Assembly: GCA_017609645.1 (NCBI GenBank)
Contig: JAFCDQ010000003.1
Coordinates: 1-64,000, forward strand
DNA: 64,000 bases
Source: Candidatus Woesearchaeota archaeon
Lineage (GTDB): Archaea; Nanobdellota; Nanobdellia; Woesearchaeales; ARS49
Reading direction: 5' to 3'
In this document: positions 51,892 through 58,773 of the stretch, in pieces
Layout of the letters: each line of letters starts with the position of its first letter
Position numbering within the stretch: the first letter of the stretch is position 1
Notes under the pieces: model-generated
The model's database searches: none
The model's input: only the letters and a program-made list of their open reading frames with translations
Told to the model about the DNA's origin: nothing
Made by a program: the position numbers and the translations under genes

Positions 51892-52067
51892 TTTTTAACC
51901 TTCTCTATAATAAGAATAGAATGTACTTTTGATCCGTAAAATAAAAAAAGAGTTTTAACATCTGGGATTATTGAAATAACTTCTCCTTTTAGATTATTGA
52001 GAAAATTTTCCAGCATATCAGTGTTTTTACCCAATTTAATGTTTAATTTATGTACTTTGTATTTCAT
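51888..52067 (-). CDS. 59-residue hypothetical protein
   Basis: Absent from the ORF track. Basic small alpha/beta protein (NTDMLENFLNNLKGEVISIIPDVKTLFLFYGSKVHSILIIEKVKK) with the ferredoxin-like strand-helix-strand feel of short regulatory proteins; no family recognised. First gene of a two-gene unit with the small membrane protein. The 150 bases further upstream hold no gene I can support. Confidence 0.58.
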   Translation of the reverse strand: MKYKVHKLNIKLGKNTDMLENFLNNLKGEVISIIPDVKTLFLFYGSKVHSILIIEKVKK

Positions 52068-52217
52068 ATAAAGGTAATTAATTGTTAGACTTTATTAATT
52101 TTTTCTTTTATTGTAACTAATGCTGTTAGGCGACCGAAGAGTTAAGAATTTGCCTTGATTCTTCAGTAGTAAAAACCAAAAGTTTTAAATATAGAGTTTT
52201 ATTTTTTTCAATTTAAT

Positions 52218-52505
52218 ATGGAAAAAATTATTTATGAAGGTAACGTAGATAACTTATCTAAGAGCAGGGATATATGGGATTTTGGTAAGTATTTAAAGAA
52301 AGAATTAGGAGGCGAAGAGCTATTAACATCTTCAAGCCCTGAATCACGAGTACGAAGGGATTGTATAGCATATCATTTAACTCCATATTCTATTTCACTT
52401 TCAGCAGAAGTTTTAAAGAATGAAAAATTAACTATTAAGTTAGTTGGTAATGAAGAAAATATTGGCGTAGTTGAAGAAATAATTCTTAAACAAATTAAGA
52501 AATAA
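52218..52505 (+). CDS. Hypothetical protein
   Basis: 95 residues, alpha/beta, no family recognised. The centre SSSPESRVRRDCIAYHLTPYSISLSAEV is distinctive. A ccaaaagttttaaatatag promoter sits about 26 bases before the ATG, so the message is probably leaderless. Confidence 0.6.
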   Translation: MEKIIYEGNVDNLSKSRDIWDFGKYLKKELGGEELLTSSSPESRVRRDCIAYHLTPYSISLSAEVLKNEKLTIKLVGNEENIGVVEEIILKQIKK

Positions 52506-52549
52506 AGAGCATATTTTTAAACCACTTTATAGTAGTAATAACAGAAACA

Positions 52550-52557
52550 TTTATATA
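52550..52557 (+). promoter_or_regulatory. TATA box of the EF-hand protein gene
   Basis: agaaacatttatatag ends 23 bases before the ATG at 52581. Confidence 0.66.
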
Positions 52558-52580
52558 GTTTAGATAGTTTTATTAAAAAA

Positions 52581-53552
52581 ATGAAAGAAAAAGGATTTTT
52601 TGGAAATCTTGTAGATTGTACTAAATCTGCTTATCAAAAAGCGTCTTCTAAGTTAAAATCTGCAGGAGGTAAAACTTTGATTTTTTTGGGATTTTTAACT
52701 TTAGAAGCATTGGTATTGCTGGGATGTCAGAATGGAAAGATTGTTCAAGAACTAAAACTAAAAGAAAGAAAAACTTATGATTGTTATAAACTGAAAAGTG
52801 GCGAGTTGAATTCAAATGTAGGCGCTACTATGCGTTTTAATTTAGGTCTTATGACATACCAGATTAAAATGATTGAAGATATTGAACTTGATTTAAAAAA
52901 TAGGTTTTGGATTAACAAAAGAAAAAGTAAAGAAGGGTTTAATCCTCCAGTAACACAATCTTTTGATGAAGAAGGTAATTTAATTATTGGAGAAATAGTT
53001 TTAGCTAAAGATGATAAAAATGGATACAGAATAGTTTGTGAAAGAGCTGATAAAAATAATGATGGCATTATTACTAAAAAAGAAGCAAAGAATCTTTGTA
53101 CCAAATTACTTGAAGAACTGTATTTTAAGAAAAAAATAGATACAAAACTTGGTTTAGACAAACCAAAAACTTTCATAATAACTAAAGAAAAGTATGATTA
53201 CAAATTAATTGAGGGGGAGGAGAATCGATGTATCAAATTTGTTAGCCAAGATTTTTTCTTGATGGATGATAAAGGTTTGAAATATGTGAAGAGTAAAGAT
53301 ACTTTAAGTATACTCGATTCGTGTGGCTATAAGATTGTTTATGAAGATGATTGGAAAAATTGTGATGAAAATTCACGTGTAAGTGATTCACATGTATTAA
53401 GTAATGATGATCTTGATATTGATTCTATTGGTACTGCTGCAGGTGGAAATACAAAACCTACTTATCACAAACCAACTAAAGAAGAATTACGCAAAGCAAC
53501 TATAGAATATAAAGATTTAGTTCGTCAAATTAAAATTAGTGAAAATAATTAA
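52581..53552 (+). CDS. Membrane-anchored or lipoprotein with EF-hand-like loop
   Basis: 323 residues. A basic 30-residue lead is followed by a hydrophobic stretch (TLIFLGFLTLEALVLLGC) ending in a lipobox-like LLGC at Cys49, an unusually late position. The outside part has one EF-hand-type loop, DKNNDGIITKKEA near residue 157, plus several cysteines. No overall family recognised. The C-terminal tail (GGNTKPTYHKPTKEEL) looks disordered. Confidence 0.62.
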   Translation: MKEKGFFGNLVDCTKSAYQKASSKLKSAGGKTLIFLGFLTLEALVLLGCQNGKIVQELKLKERKTYDCYKLKSGELNSNVGATMRFNLGLMTYQIKMIEDIELDLKNRFWINKRKSKEGFNPPVTQSFDEEGNLIIGEIVLAKDDKNGYRIVCERADKNNDGIITKKEAKNLCTKLLEELYFKKKIDTKLGLDKPKTFIITKEKYDYKLIEGEENRCIKFVSQDFFLMDDKGLKYVKSKDTLSILDSCGYKIVYEDDWKNCDENSRVSDSHVLSNDDLDIDSIGTAAGGNTKPTYHKPTKEELRKATIEYKDLVRQIKISENN

Positions 53553-53592
53553 ATTCGAGATTAAGTAGAGGTTGGTTTTTCAACATGAAAAA

Positions 53593-54147
53593 TCATTTCA
53601 GAACATCATATAATTCTTTATTAAGAACAATCTTATTTATTTTTCCAATCTTCTCTTTATGAATAATTCCTTTTTGTTCAAGGTTTATAAGAATCCTGTG
53701 AGTTTTAACTTTATTTAAGTTTGGCAGGTGAGATAATTCATATTGCTGTACTTTGCCGTTATTTTCTAACAATGTTTCAATTACTTTCTTTTCCTGACCT
53801 GTTAGAAAGTTTAGGATTATTTTAGTATTTTTCTTTAATGATTGTTCTTGTTGAATCACCTTATCAGACATGATGTAATAAACTAATGTTCCAACCAATA
53901 AACCCATGAGTGCGATAATTGGCAATAAATAAAAACTATGGAATATTGGTTGTGATTCCCTTCTTTCTGTTAAGAATTGTTTAATCTCTTCATGAGTCAT
54001 ACCATCTATAACATCATGATCAAGTCTTGATTCTTCTCTTACATCATGTTGAAGATTGAAATACATGCTTATTGATATGATTAATAAGGTAAATGAGATA
54101 ATTATACCAATGCCTAAAATTATTTTCCTGTTATTTTTCAGGTTCAT
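53593..54147 (-). CDS. Membrane-bound winged-helix regulator
   Basis: 184 residues. Two transmembrane helices (IILGIGIIISFTLLIISISMYF and FYLLPIIALMGLLVGTLVYYI) flank a short outside loop rich in Asp/Glu. After a linker, a cytoplasmic winged helix spans residues 115-180 (LTGQEKKVIETLLENNGKVQQYELSHLPNLNKVKTHRILINLEQKGIIHKE is the core). This architecture lets an envelope signal act directly on DNA. A tttatatata box lies about 22-33 bases before the ATG. It faces the secreted/SHOCT/lipoprotein/DUF4405 operon across a region full of TTGAAAC boxes, its likely operator. Confidence 0.82.
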   Translation of the reverse strand: MNLKNNRKIILGIGIIISFTLLIISISMYFNLQHDVREESRLDHDVIDGMTHEEIKQFLTERRESQPIFHSFYLLPIIALMGLLVGTLVYYIMSDKVIQQEQSLKKNTKIILNFLTGQEKKVIETLLENNGKVQQYELSHLPNLNKVKTHRILINLEQKGIIHKEKIGKINKIVLNKELYDVLK

Positions 54148-54189
54148 AATATCAATAATAGACAGGTTCTATATATAAATATTATCATA

Positions 54190-54295
54190 GTTTCGCTATT
54201 TTGAAACTCAGTTTCAACATAAATGACATAGTTTCAGTAATCAATATGTATGGTTTCAACCATATGATACTATAGGTTGAAACAAAGATTTCAAC
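54190..54295. promoter_or_regulatory. Cluster of TTGAAAC/GTTTCAA boxes (candidate operator)
   Basis: Exact boxes lie at 54201-54207 and 54211-54217 (a perfect TTGAAAC-tca-GTTTCAA palindrome), 54253-54259 and 54277-54283 (GTTTCAA...TTGAAAC), with partial ones at 54190, 54231 and 54289. They fill the divergent intergenic region between the membrane regulator and the envelope operon, so one factor probably controls both. Confidence 0.7.
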
Positions 54296-54309
54296 AAGGA
54301 GGTAAAAAA

Positions 54310-54717
54310 ATGAAAAAAGGAACAATATTTGGTTTGTTTGCACTTTTGGTTGTTGGAATGGTTTTTTCAGCAAGCATGGTAAGCGCTTACAGAGGGGATT
54401 ATTCAGTAAAAGGTCCCAACTATAATGAAGATAGGCATGTGGCAATGCAAAATGCATTTGATTCATTAGATTATGATGCCTGGAAAGAATTGATGACCGA
54501 AGATGGCAGACATCCAAGAGTTGTAGAGGTTGTAACTGAAAGCAATTTTGAAACCTTTGTTCAAGCTCATGAAGCAGGAGAAAATGGTGATTATGAAACT
54601 GCTGCACAATTAAGAGCTGAACTTGCTTTATACAACGGCAATGGTCCAAAAGATGGAACTGGTTATGGTAGAGGCCAAAGAATGCAGCAAAACGGATTAA
54701 GAAAAGGAAGGATGTAA
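54310..54717 (+). CDS. Small secreted protein, first gene of the envelope operon
   Basis: 135 residues from the ATG at 54310, after a perfect AAGGAGGT; the track start at 54277 lies inside the operator. Signal peptide GTIFGLFALLVVGMVFSASMVSA with cleavage after Ala. The mature part has a helical repeat-like core (AFDSLDYDAWKELM, FVQAHEAGENGDYETAAQLRAEL) and a Gly/Arg/Gln-rich tail (GYGRGQRMQQNGLRKGRM). I recognise it as a type often seen next to SHOCT/DUF4405 genes in small archaea, but without a named function. Confidence 0.72.
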   Translation: MKKGTIFGLFALLVVGMVFSASMVSAYRGDYSVKGPNYNEDRHVAMQNAFDSLDYDAWKELMTEDGRHPRVVEVVTESNFETFVQAHEAGENGDYETAAQLRAELALYNGNGPKDGTGYGRGQRMQQNGLRKGRM

Positions 54718-54759
54718 AACCTTCTATTTTTTTATTTTTTTTCAATGAGGTAAAAGAAA

Positions 54760-54972
54760 ATGGCATATGGAATGGGATTTTTGTATGGAATAGGCGCACA
54801 AATATTATTTTTTATAGTCACTATTGTTTTGATTGTTTGGTTTGTTAAAAATTCAAATAAAAAAGTGAACAATGCTAAAGATATACTTGATAACAGATTA
54901 GCAGCAGGAGAGATAGAGAAAAAACAGTATATTTCATTGTTGAAAATAATAAATGCGGAGGAAAAAAAATGA
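54760..54972 (+). CDS. Membrane protein with SHOCT domain
   Basis: 70 residues. One transmembrane helix (IGAQILFFIVTIVLIVWFV) and a C-terminal SHOCT motif (AKDILDNRLAAGEIEKKQYISLLKII). SHOCT segments are oligomerisation or peptide-interaction modules. GAGGT site; the stop overlaps the lipoprotein start by ATGA. Confidence 0.85.
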   Translation: MAYGMGFLYGIGAQILFFIVTIVLIVWFVKNSNKKVNNAKDILDNRLAAGEIEKKQYISLLKIINAEEKK

Positions 54973-55295
54973 AAAAAATAGTTTTTTTAATGGTAGTTTT
55001 GATTGCAGTTATTGGGTGCACATCTGAGTCAAGTCATGAACATTCAGATGACGAACTGCATGACTACTCTATAGAAATTGAAGGGCAGGAAATGAAATTG
55101 CTGACAGTGCAGCAAGTAGCAGATTTATGGGAAATAGATTCACAAGAACTGTTTAATAAAATGGTTGAAGAATTTAATTTAAAAGGAGATTATACAACAG
55201 CAACAGTATTAGATGAGATGAGATTAGAGTATAAATTTTCACCTGCTATGATAAAAGATTTTGCTGAAGAAATGAAAACAGGTATTATCCAATGA
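54969..55295 (+). CDS. Lipoprotein partner of DUF4405
   Basis: 108 residues. Signal sequence KIVFLMVVLIAVIGC with lipid Cys17. A His/Asp-rich stretch after the anchor (SSHEHSDDELHD) could bind metal. The folded part (LLTVQQVADLWEIDSQELFNKMVEEFNLKGDYTT...EYKFSPAMIKDFAEEM) is a helical domain often fused to or next to DUF4405 membrane proteins. Coupled by ATGA to both neighbours. Confidence 0.8.
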   Translation: MKKIVFLMVVLIAVIGCTSESSHEHSDDELHDYSIEIEGQEMKLLTVQQVADLWEIDSQELFNKMVEEFNLKGDYTTATVLDEMRLEYKFSPAMIKDFAEEMKTGIIQ

Positions 55296-55564
55296 ATAAA
55301 TTGAAATTAAATTATTGGATTGATGTTGGACTGGCAATATCTTTTTTTACTTGTTTTTTTACAGGTTTGATTAAATGGCCAGGTTTAATAAAAATAATCG
55401 GCACATCTGCATACAAAACTTTGCACTTTAGAAACATTTCAGTGTTGCATGATTGGAGTGGACTTGTTATGGGTTTGCTTGTTTTCATTCATTTAGTTTT
55501 ACACTGGAAATGGATGGTTGTTATGACAAAAAACATTTTTAAGAGAAGTGTAAAAGAAGTTTGA
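55292..55564 (+). CDS. DUF4405 membrane protein (cytochrome b-like)
   Basis: 90 residues. Helices VGLAISFFTCFFTGLIKW and WSGLVMGLLVFIHLVLHWKWMVVM. His residues in HFRNISVLHDWSG and FIHLVLHWKW match the possible heme-ligand positions of the DUF4405/cytochrome b561-like group. Ends the envelope operon. A role in membrane electron transfer is possible but not shown. Confidence 0.82.
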   Translation: MNKLKLNYWIDVGLAISFFTCFFTGLIKWPGLIKIIGTSAYKTLHFRNISVLHDWSGLVMGLLVFIHLVLHWKWMVVMTKNIFKRSVKEV

Positions 55565-55632
55565 ACCTAACACATTATATGCGAATTATCTTCAATTCTA
55601 TTGAAACATTCGCTATATATTAGGGTTAGGTT
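55564..55632. repeat. Imperfect long inverted repeat
   Basis: AACCTAAC (55564-55571) pairs with GTTAGGTT (55625-55632), and inside it GCGAAT (55581-55586) pairs with ATTCGC (55608-55613), with AT-rich arms between. It lies just after the DUF4405 stop and could be a terminator, a small RNA or the trace of a mobile element. Confidence 0.55.
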
Positions 55633-55702
55633 GCAACATATTCGCTTTTTCTGTAATTATTTGCAAGTTTAGAAAAGGAATTTTCAGTTTTTGTTAGAAA
55701 GT

Positions 55703-55710
55703 TTTATATA
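55703..55710 (+). promoter_or_regulatory. TATA box of the RHH gene
   Basis: agaaagttttatataatac ends 26 bases before the ATG at 55737; leaderless. Confidence 0.66.
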
Positions 55711-55733
55711 ATACTTAATATATACTAAGTATT
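55710..55733. promoter_or_regulatory. Palindromic operator of the RHH gene
   Basis: AATACTTA-atatatac-TAAGTATT has perfect 8-base arms and lies between the TATA box and the start codon, where an RHH protein would repress its own gene. Confidence 0.65.
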
Positions 55734-55736
55734 ACG

Positions 55737-56003
55737 ATGGAAGCTATAAGTCTTAAATTAGATGCGCATTTGTTAAATGCAGTAGATAAAAATTTGAGTA
55801 AAAATAATTTTAGCACAAGAACTGAATTTATTAGAACTGCTATTAGAGAGAAGTTAGCAGATTTAAGCAAAGATGAATTAATAAAAGAATTCTTGAAATT
55901 TAGAGGAAGAGCTAAGAAAAAAACCACATATGAAGAAAACAGAAGAACAAGAGAAGCAGTAAGTAAAGAATTGATGGCTGAATTAGATAAAAAATTTAGT
56001 TGA
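55737..56003 (+). CDS. Ribbon-helix-helix protein (antitoxin-like)
   Basis: 88 residues. The N-terminal RHH fold (EAISLKLDAHLLNAVDKNLSKNNFSTRTEFIRTAIREKL) is typical of CopG/ParD-like DNA-binding antitoxins, followed by a charged, likely toxin-binding tail (RGRAKKKTTYEENRRTREAVSKEL). Its 3' end overlaps the convergent PIN gene by 8 bases. Confidence 0.82.
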   Translation: MEAISLKLDAHLLNAVDKNLSKNNFSTRTEFIRTAIREKLADLSKDELIKEFLKFRGRAKKKTTYEENRRTREAVSKELMAELDKKFS

Positions 56004-56415
56004 TTTGTTCAGGTCTTACAGTTTTCGTTATATCTGATAATTTTTCAAAGAAATGTTTGTCTTGTGAAATCATTATTGCTTTATTATTTCTTGCTTGAAT
56101 AGCATTTAAACAATCGATATAGGGAATATTTCTTTTTTTTGATAATTTTTTGGCTTCTTCATGCTCTTCTTTTTTGATTTCAATTTTTATTAATATTTTA
56201 GAAATAAATAAAATATTGAGCAAGTCATTAATTTCTTTTTCAGAATAATCTTTTTTCAATTCCCCTAGTATTGATTTGGAAAAAAGAATCTTATCTTTTC
56301 TTTTAAGAATTTTCATAAATAATTCTGTTGCATATTTTCCCAGAGGTCTTCCTATTTTACTCATTCTATTTTCATAAAAATCTCTCCATATACAAGTATC
56401 AAAATAGTATTTCAC
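55996..56415 (-). CDS. PIN-domain ribonuclease (VapC-like)
   Basis: 139 residues. YFDTCIWRDF has the first catalytic Asp, SILGELKKDY the Glu, and IPYIDCLNAIQARNNKAIMISQDKHF the two later Asp residues of the PIN nuclease site. Probably cuts RNA when free. Antitoxin and toxin genes normally form one operon, but here they are convergent and overlap by 8 bases, which would couple them through antisense transcripts. Confidence 0.8.
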   Translation of the reverse strand: MKYYFDTCIWRDFYENRMSKIGRPLGKYATELFMKILKRKDKILFSKSILGELKKDYSEKEINDLLNILFISKILIKIEIKKEEHEEAKKLSKKRNIPYIDCLNAIQARNNKAIMISQDKHFFEKLSDITKTVRPEQIN

Positions 56416-56540
56416 AAAAGATTAAGTAACTTTGCCTTTTAAATTTTTTACTTTTTAAAATTGAAAAATTTGCAAAATAGTTGAAATATTTTCCAAATTT
56501 AATGAAAAACTTTTTAAATCTTTAATTTTCTTTTGTTAGA

Positions 56541-56849
56541 ATGGTTTGGACTCATATTATTCTAGAAGGATATTGTATGTTTAATTGTTTGTCTAAGAAA
56601 AAACACACTTTTTATGAGATGAAAAACATTAAAGATTTATTAAAGGTAAATAAGAAAAAAATAAGTAGGAAAAATGAAAATTATATTTCTGCAAAAGAAA
56701 GACCTAATTGGTGTACGCTGCAGAATAAAAAAAGAGTTCCTCAATTTAGGTGTTTATGTTTTAGTAAAAATAAACGTTGTCCTTTCTTTGCTTTTACTAA
56801 TGCAGAAAAAGTTGATTACAAATTCTTGGCAAAAAGATATCACAAATAA
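56541..56849 (+). CDS. Hypothetical Cys-containing basic protein
   Basis: 102 residues, no family recognised, rich in Lys/Arg. Possible metal ligands are in RPNWCTLQNKKRVPQFRCLCFSKNKRCPFF, reading C...CxC...C. A ctttttaaatct box near 56510 could be the promoter. The start could also be Met13 (MFNCLSK). It stops four bases before the convergent YvcK gene. Confidence 0.52.
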   Translation: MVWTHIILEGYCMFNCLSKKKHTFYEMKNIKDLLKVNKKKISRKNENYISAKERPNWCTLQNKKRVPQFRCLCFSKNKRCPFFAFTNAEKVDYKFLAKRYHK

Positions 56850-56852
56850 AAC

Positions 56853-57791
56853 CTAACCCAGCCCCATTATCTTCCTAGCTAATTTCTCACTGTGATGTCT
56901 TGCTATGTCTGTTACGTTGACAAAGTCATCTCCTATGAATTCTACTGTTCCTGTTATTTTTTTTGTTTTGTCAAATTTGACTGGGAATTGTTTTTTCTCT
57001 GCATATTTTAGTAATAATTCTTTTGGTATTGAGTTTGTGTTGTAAAGTACATGATCGACACAAGGTTTTCCTAGATATTCAGTTATTTTGTTGTAAAAAT
57101 CTTGCACAGCATAATCATTTGTCTCGCCGTATTTTGTCATTAAGTTGCAGATGAATACTTTTTTTGCAGAAGAATTAATAATAGCCTCTGATATTCCTTC
57201 AACAAGTAAATTAGGAATGATGCTGGTGTACAAATCACCAGGCCCTATGACTATTACGTCTGCATTGTGTATTGCTTCTATTGCTTTGTGATAGGCATAT
57301 GCTTTTTTTTCTAAAAATACTCGTTTGATAGGTATGTCGCCGTTATGTTTTGGCACGTCTATGTTTGTTTCTCCTTTTACTATTGCGCCAGTTTCAAGTT
57401 CTGCAAATAATTTGACATCGTCAAATGTTACTGGAAGCACTTTTCCTCTTGTTTTGAGTATTTTTTCTGCTTCTCTTATTGCTGATTCCATGCTTCCTGT
57501 TATTTCTTGTAATGCTGTTAATAATAAATTTCCAAAACTATGTCCTGATAATTGTTCTCCAAATCTATAAGTAAATAATTTATTTAGTGTTCCTGTGTTG
57601 TCGGATAAAGCCAGTAAACATCTGCGGACATCTCCTACAGGCAAAACTCCAAATTCAGAACGCAGTATTCCTGTGCTGCCGCCGTCATCTGCGGTGCTTA
57701 CAACACAAGATAGCTTTATATCATATTTTTTCAATCCTTGTAATATTGTGAAGCTTCCTGTTCCTCCGCCTATCACTACTATTCTTTGCAT
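56853..57791 (-). CDS. YvcK/CofD-family protein
   Basis: 312 residues. VIGGGTGSFTILQGL, TADDGGSTGILRSEFG and PVGDVRRCLLALSD are the defining motifs of the YvcK (gluconeogenesis factor, UDP-GlcNAc-binding) branch, and VIGPGDLYTSIIPNLL follows. The related CofD makes the F420 precursor, but length and the DDGGSTG loop favour YvcK. Cell-envelope or sugar-nucleotide regulation is likely in an organism with a surface layer. Confidence 0.88.
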   Translation of the reverse strand: MQRIVVIGGGTGSFTILQGLKKYDIKLSCVVSTADDGGSTGILRSEFGVLPVGDVRRCLLALSDNTGTLNKLFTYRFGEQLSGHSFGNLLLTALQEITGSMESAIREAEKILKTRGKVLPVTFDDVKLFAELETGAIVKGETNIDVPKHNGDIPIKRVFLEKKAYAYHKAIEAIHNADVIVIGPGDLYTSIIPNLLVEGISEAIINSSAKKVFICNLMTKYGETNDYAVQDFYNKITEYLGKPCVDHVLYNTNSIPKELLLKYAEKKQFPVKFDKTKKITGTVEFIGDDFVNVTDIARHHSEKLARKIMGLG

Positions 57792-57861
57792 TAATTAAAA
57801 TTCAAGGTCACTTTAATAAAAAGCTTGTGAAATAGCTGTATTTACTATTAAGTAAGAAAGA

Positions 57862-57869
57862 TTTATATA
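57862..57869 (+). promoter_or_regulatory. TATA box of the 71-residue orphan
   Basis: aagaaagatttatatatt lies about 40 bases before the ATG at 57906, allowing a short leader with a GAGGT ribosome site. Confidence 0.65.
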
Positions 57870-57905
57870 TTATGCTTTAAAATTGTATAATTAGAGGTAA
57901 AAACA

Positions 57906-58121
57906 ATGGAAACTAAAAAATTACTTGAGGAATTGATGAATTTGTCAGATGAAGAAAAGCAAAGATGTATTTGGCATAATGTGAAAGTTAGTGCGAAGAA
58001 CAACGAAAGGACTAATTTAGATTATTGTGGAGCTTGTGAGGGTGTAAACGATATTTGTGATTTTTATAAGCCTATAAGTAAGTTGCTGGAGAGCTATGAA
58101 AGAAAAGATGAACAACAATAA
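57906..58121 (+). CDS. Small Cys-containing hypothetical protein
   Basis: 71 residues. CIWH, DYCGACEG and DICDFY supply possible zinc ligands. No named family. GAGGT before the ATG. Overlaps the next gene by up to 26 bases. Confidence 0.62.
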   Translation: METKKLLEELMNLSDEEKQRCIWHNVKVSAKNNERTNLDYCGACEGVNDICDFYKPISKLLESYERKDEQQ

Positions 58122-58410
58122 ATTAACAGTATCTGTGGAAAAAGCTTATTTGATGTACAAACATAAGGTTGAAACTCCTGAAGAAGTGAGATTTTTGCTT
58201 GATTTTAGTGAGCCCTTATTTAATTTGAAAATATTTTATGTGAATAAAAAAACTTTTATTCTTAATGATGATACAAGTTGTCAAAGTGATTTTGTTGCTT
58301 TTGAAGCTGCTTACAAAGATTTAGGTTTTTTTGCTAAGCTTTATGGCAGGCTTTGCAGTAAAGAATATTTTCTTGCAGGTAAAGAGATGAGAGAACAATT
58401 CTTAGCTTAA
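58096..58410 (+). CDS. Hypothetical protein
   Basis: 104 residues, alpha/beta, no family recognised. The start could be the ATG at 58096 or the one at 58108 (MNNNKLTVSVEKAYLMY), both inside the upstream gene. Coupled with the 71-residue protein. Stops 4 bases into the convergent membrane gene. Confidence 0.6.
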   Translation: MKEKMNNNKLTVSVEKAYLMYKHKVETPEEVRFLLDFSEPLFNLKIFYVNKKTFILNDDTSCQSDFVAFEAAYKDLGFFAKLYGRLCSKEYFLAGKEMREQFLA

Positions 58411-58739
58411 ATACCTTCTACATGCCAATAATAAAATAATAAAGCACTAATTACTGCTGCTGGGATAAATGCTAGTGTTATAAAGCCAGCAGTTGCTGCG
58501 CTTGTTTCTTGGAATAATGAACTTATCAGGAAAAGCCATGTTGCAACTACTCCTACTGCTGCCATTGACCAAGCTCCTATGTTTGGCCATTTCCAGGCTA
58601 CAAAAGGCCATGCAAGAAATGGCAGACCAAACAATAAGCCTAAAACAGTGCTATCTCCTTCTGTTAATAAGAAAACAAAGTACGTAACACATAATATTGT
58701 GCCAAGCGCCAATGCTGTTATTTTCATCCACTTGAACAT
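58407..58739 (-). CDS. Four-helix membrane protein
   Basis: 110 residues from the ATG at 58739 (MFKWMK). The track's TTG start at 58781 would overlap the Lhr gene end and adds an Asn-rich lead. Helices ITALALGTILCVTYFVFLL, TVLGLLFGLPFLAWPFVAW, IGAWSMAAVGVVATWLFLI and TAGFITLAFIPAAVISALLFYYW. No family recognised. Confidence 0.65.
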   Translation of the reverse strand: MFKWMKITALALGTILCVTYFVFLLTEGDSTVLGLLFGLPFLAWPFVAWKWPNIGAWSMAAVGVVATWLFLISSLFQETSAATAGFITLAFIPAAVISALLFYYWHVEGI

Positions 58740-58773
58740 GTTATTATTATTAAAATTGTTGTCTTTAAAAAGT

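Noticed and set aside
52070-52180. Possible small RNA in the gap before the 95-residue gene
   Set aside because: Only a weak gaatt...gattc-type hairpin and no box C/D or H/ACA pattern.
54185-54799. 204-codon minus-strand ORF over the TTGAAAC region
   Set aside because: Leu/His/Phe-rich with no domain pattern; it is the antisense of the secreted-protein gene and operator, which have a signal peptide, GGAGGT site and coupled neighbours.
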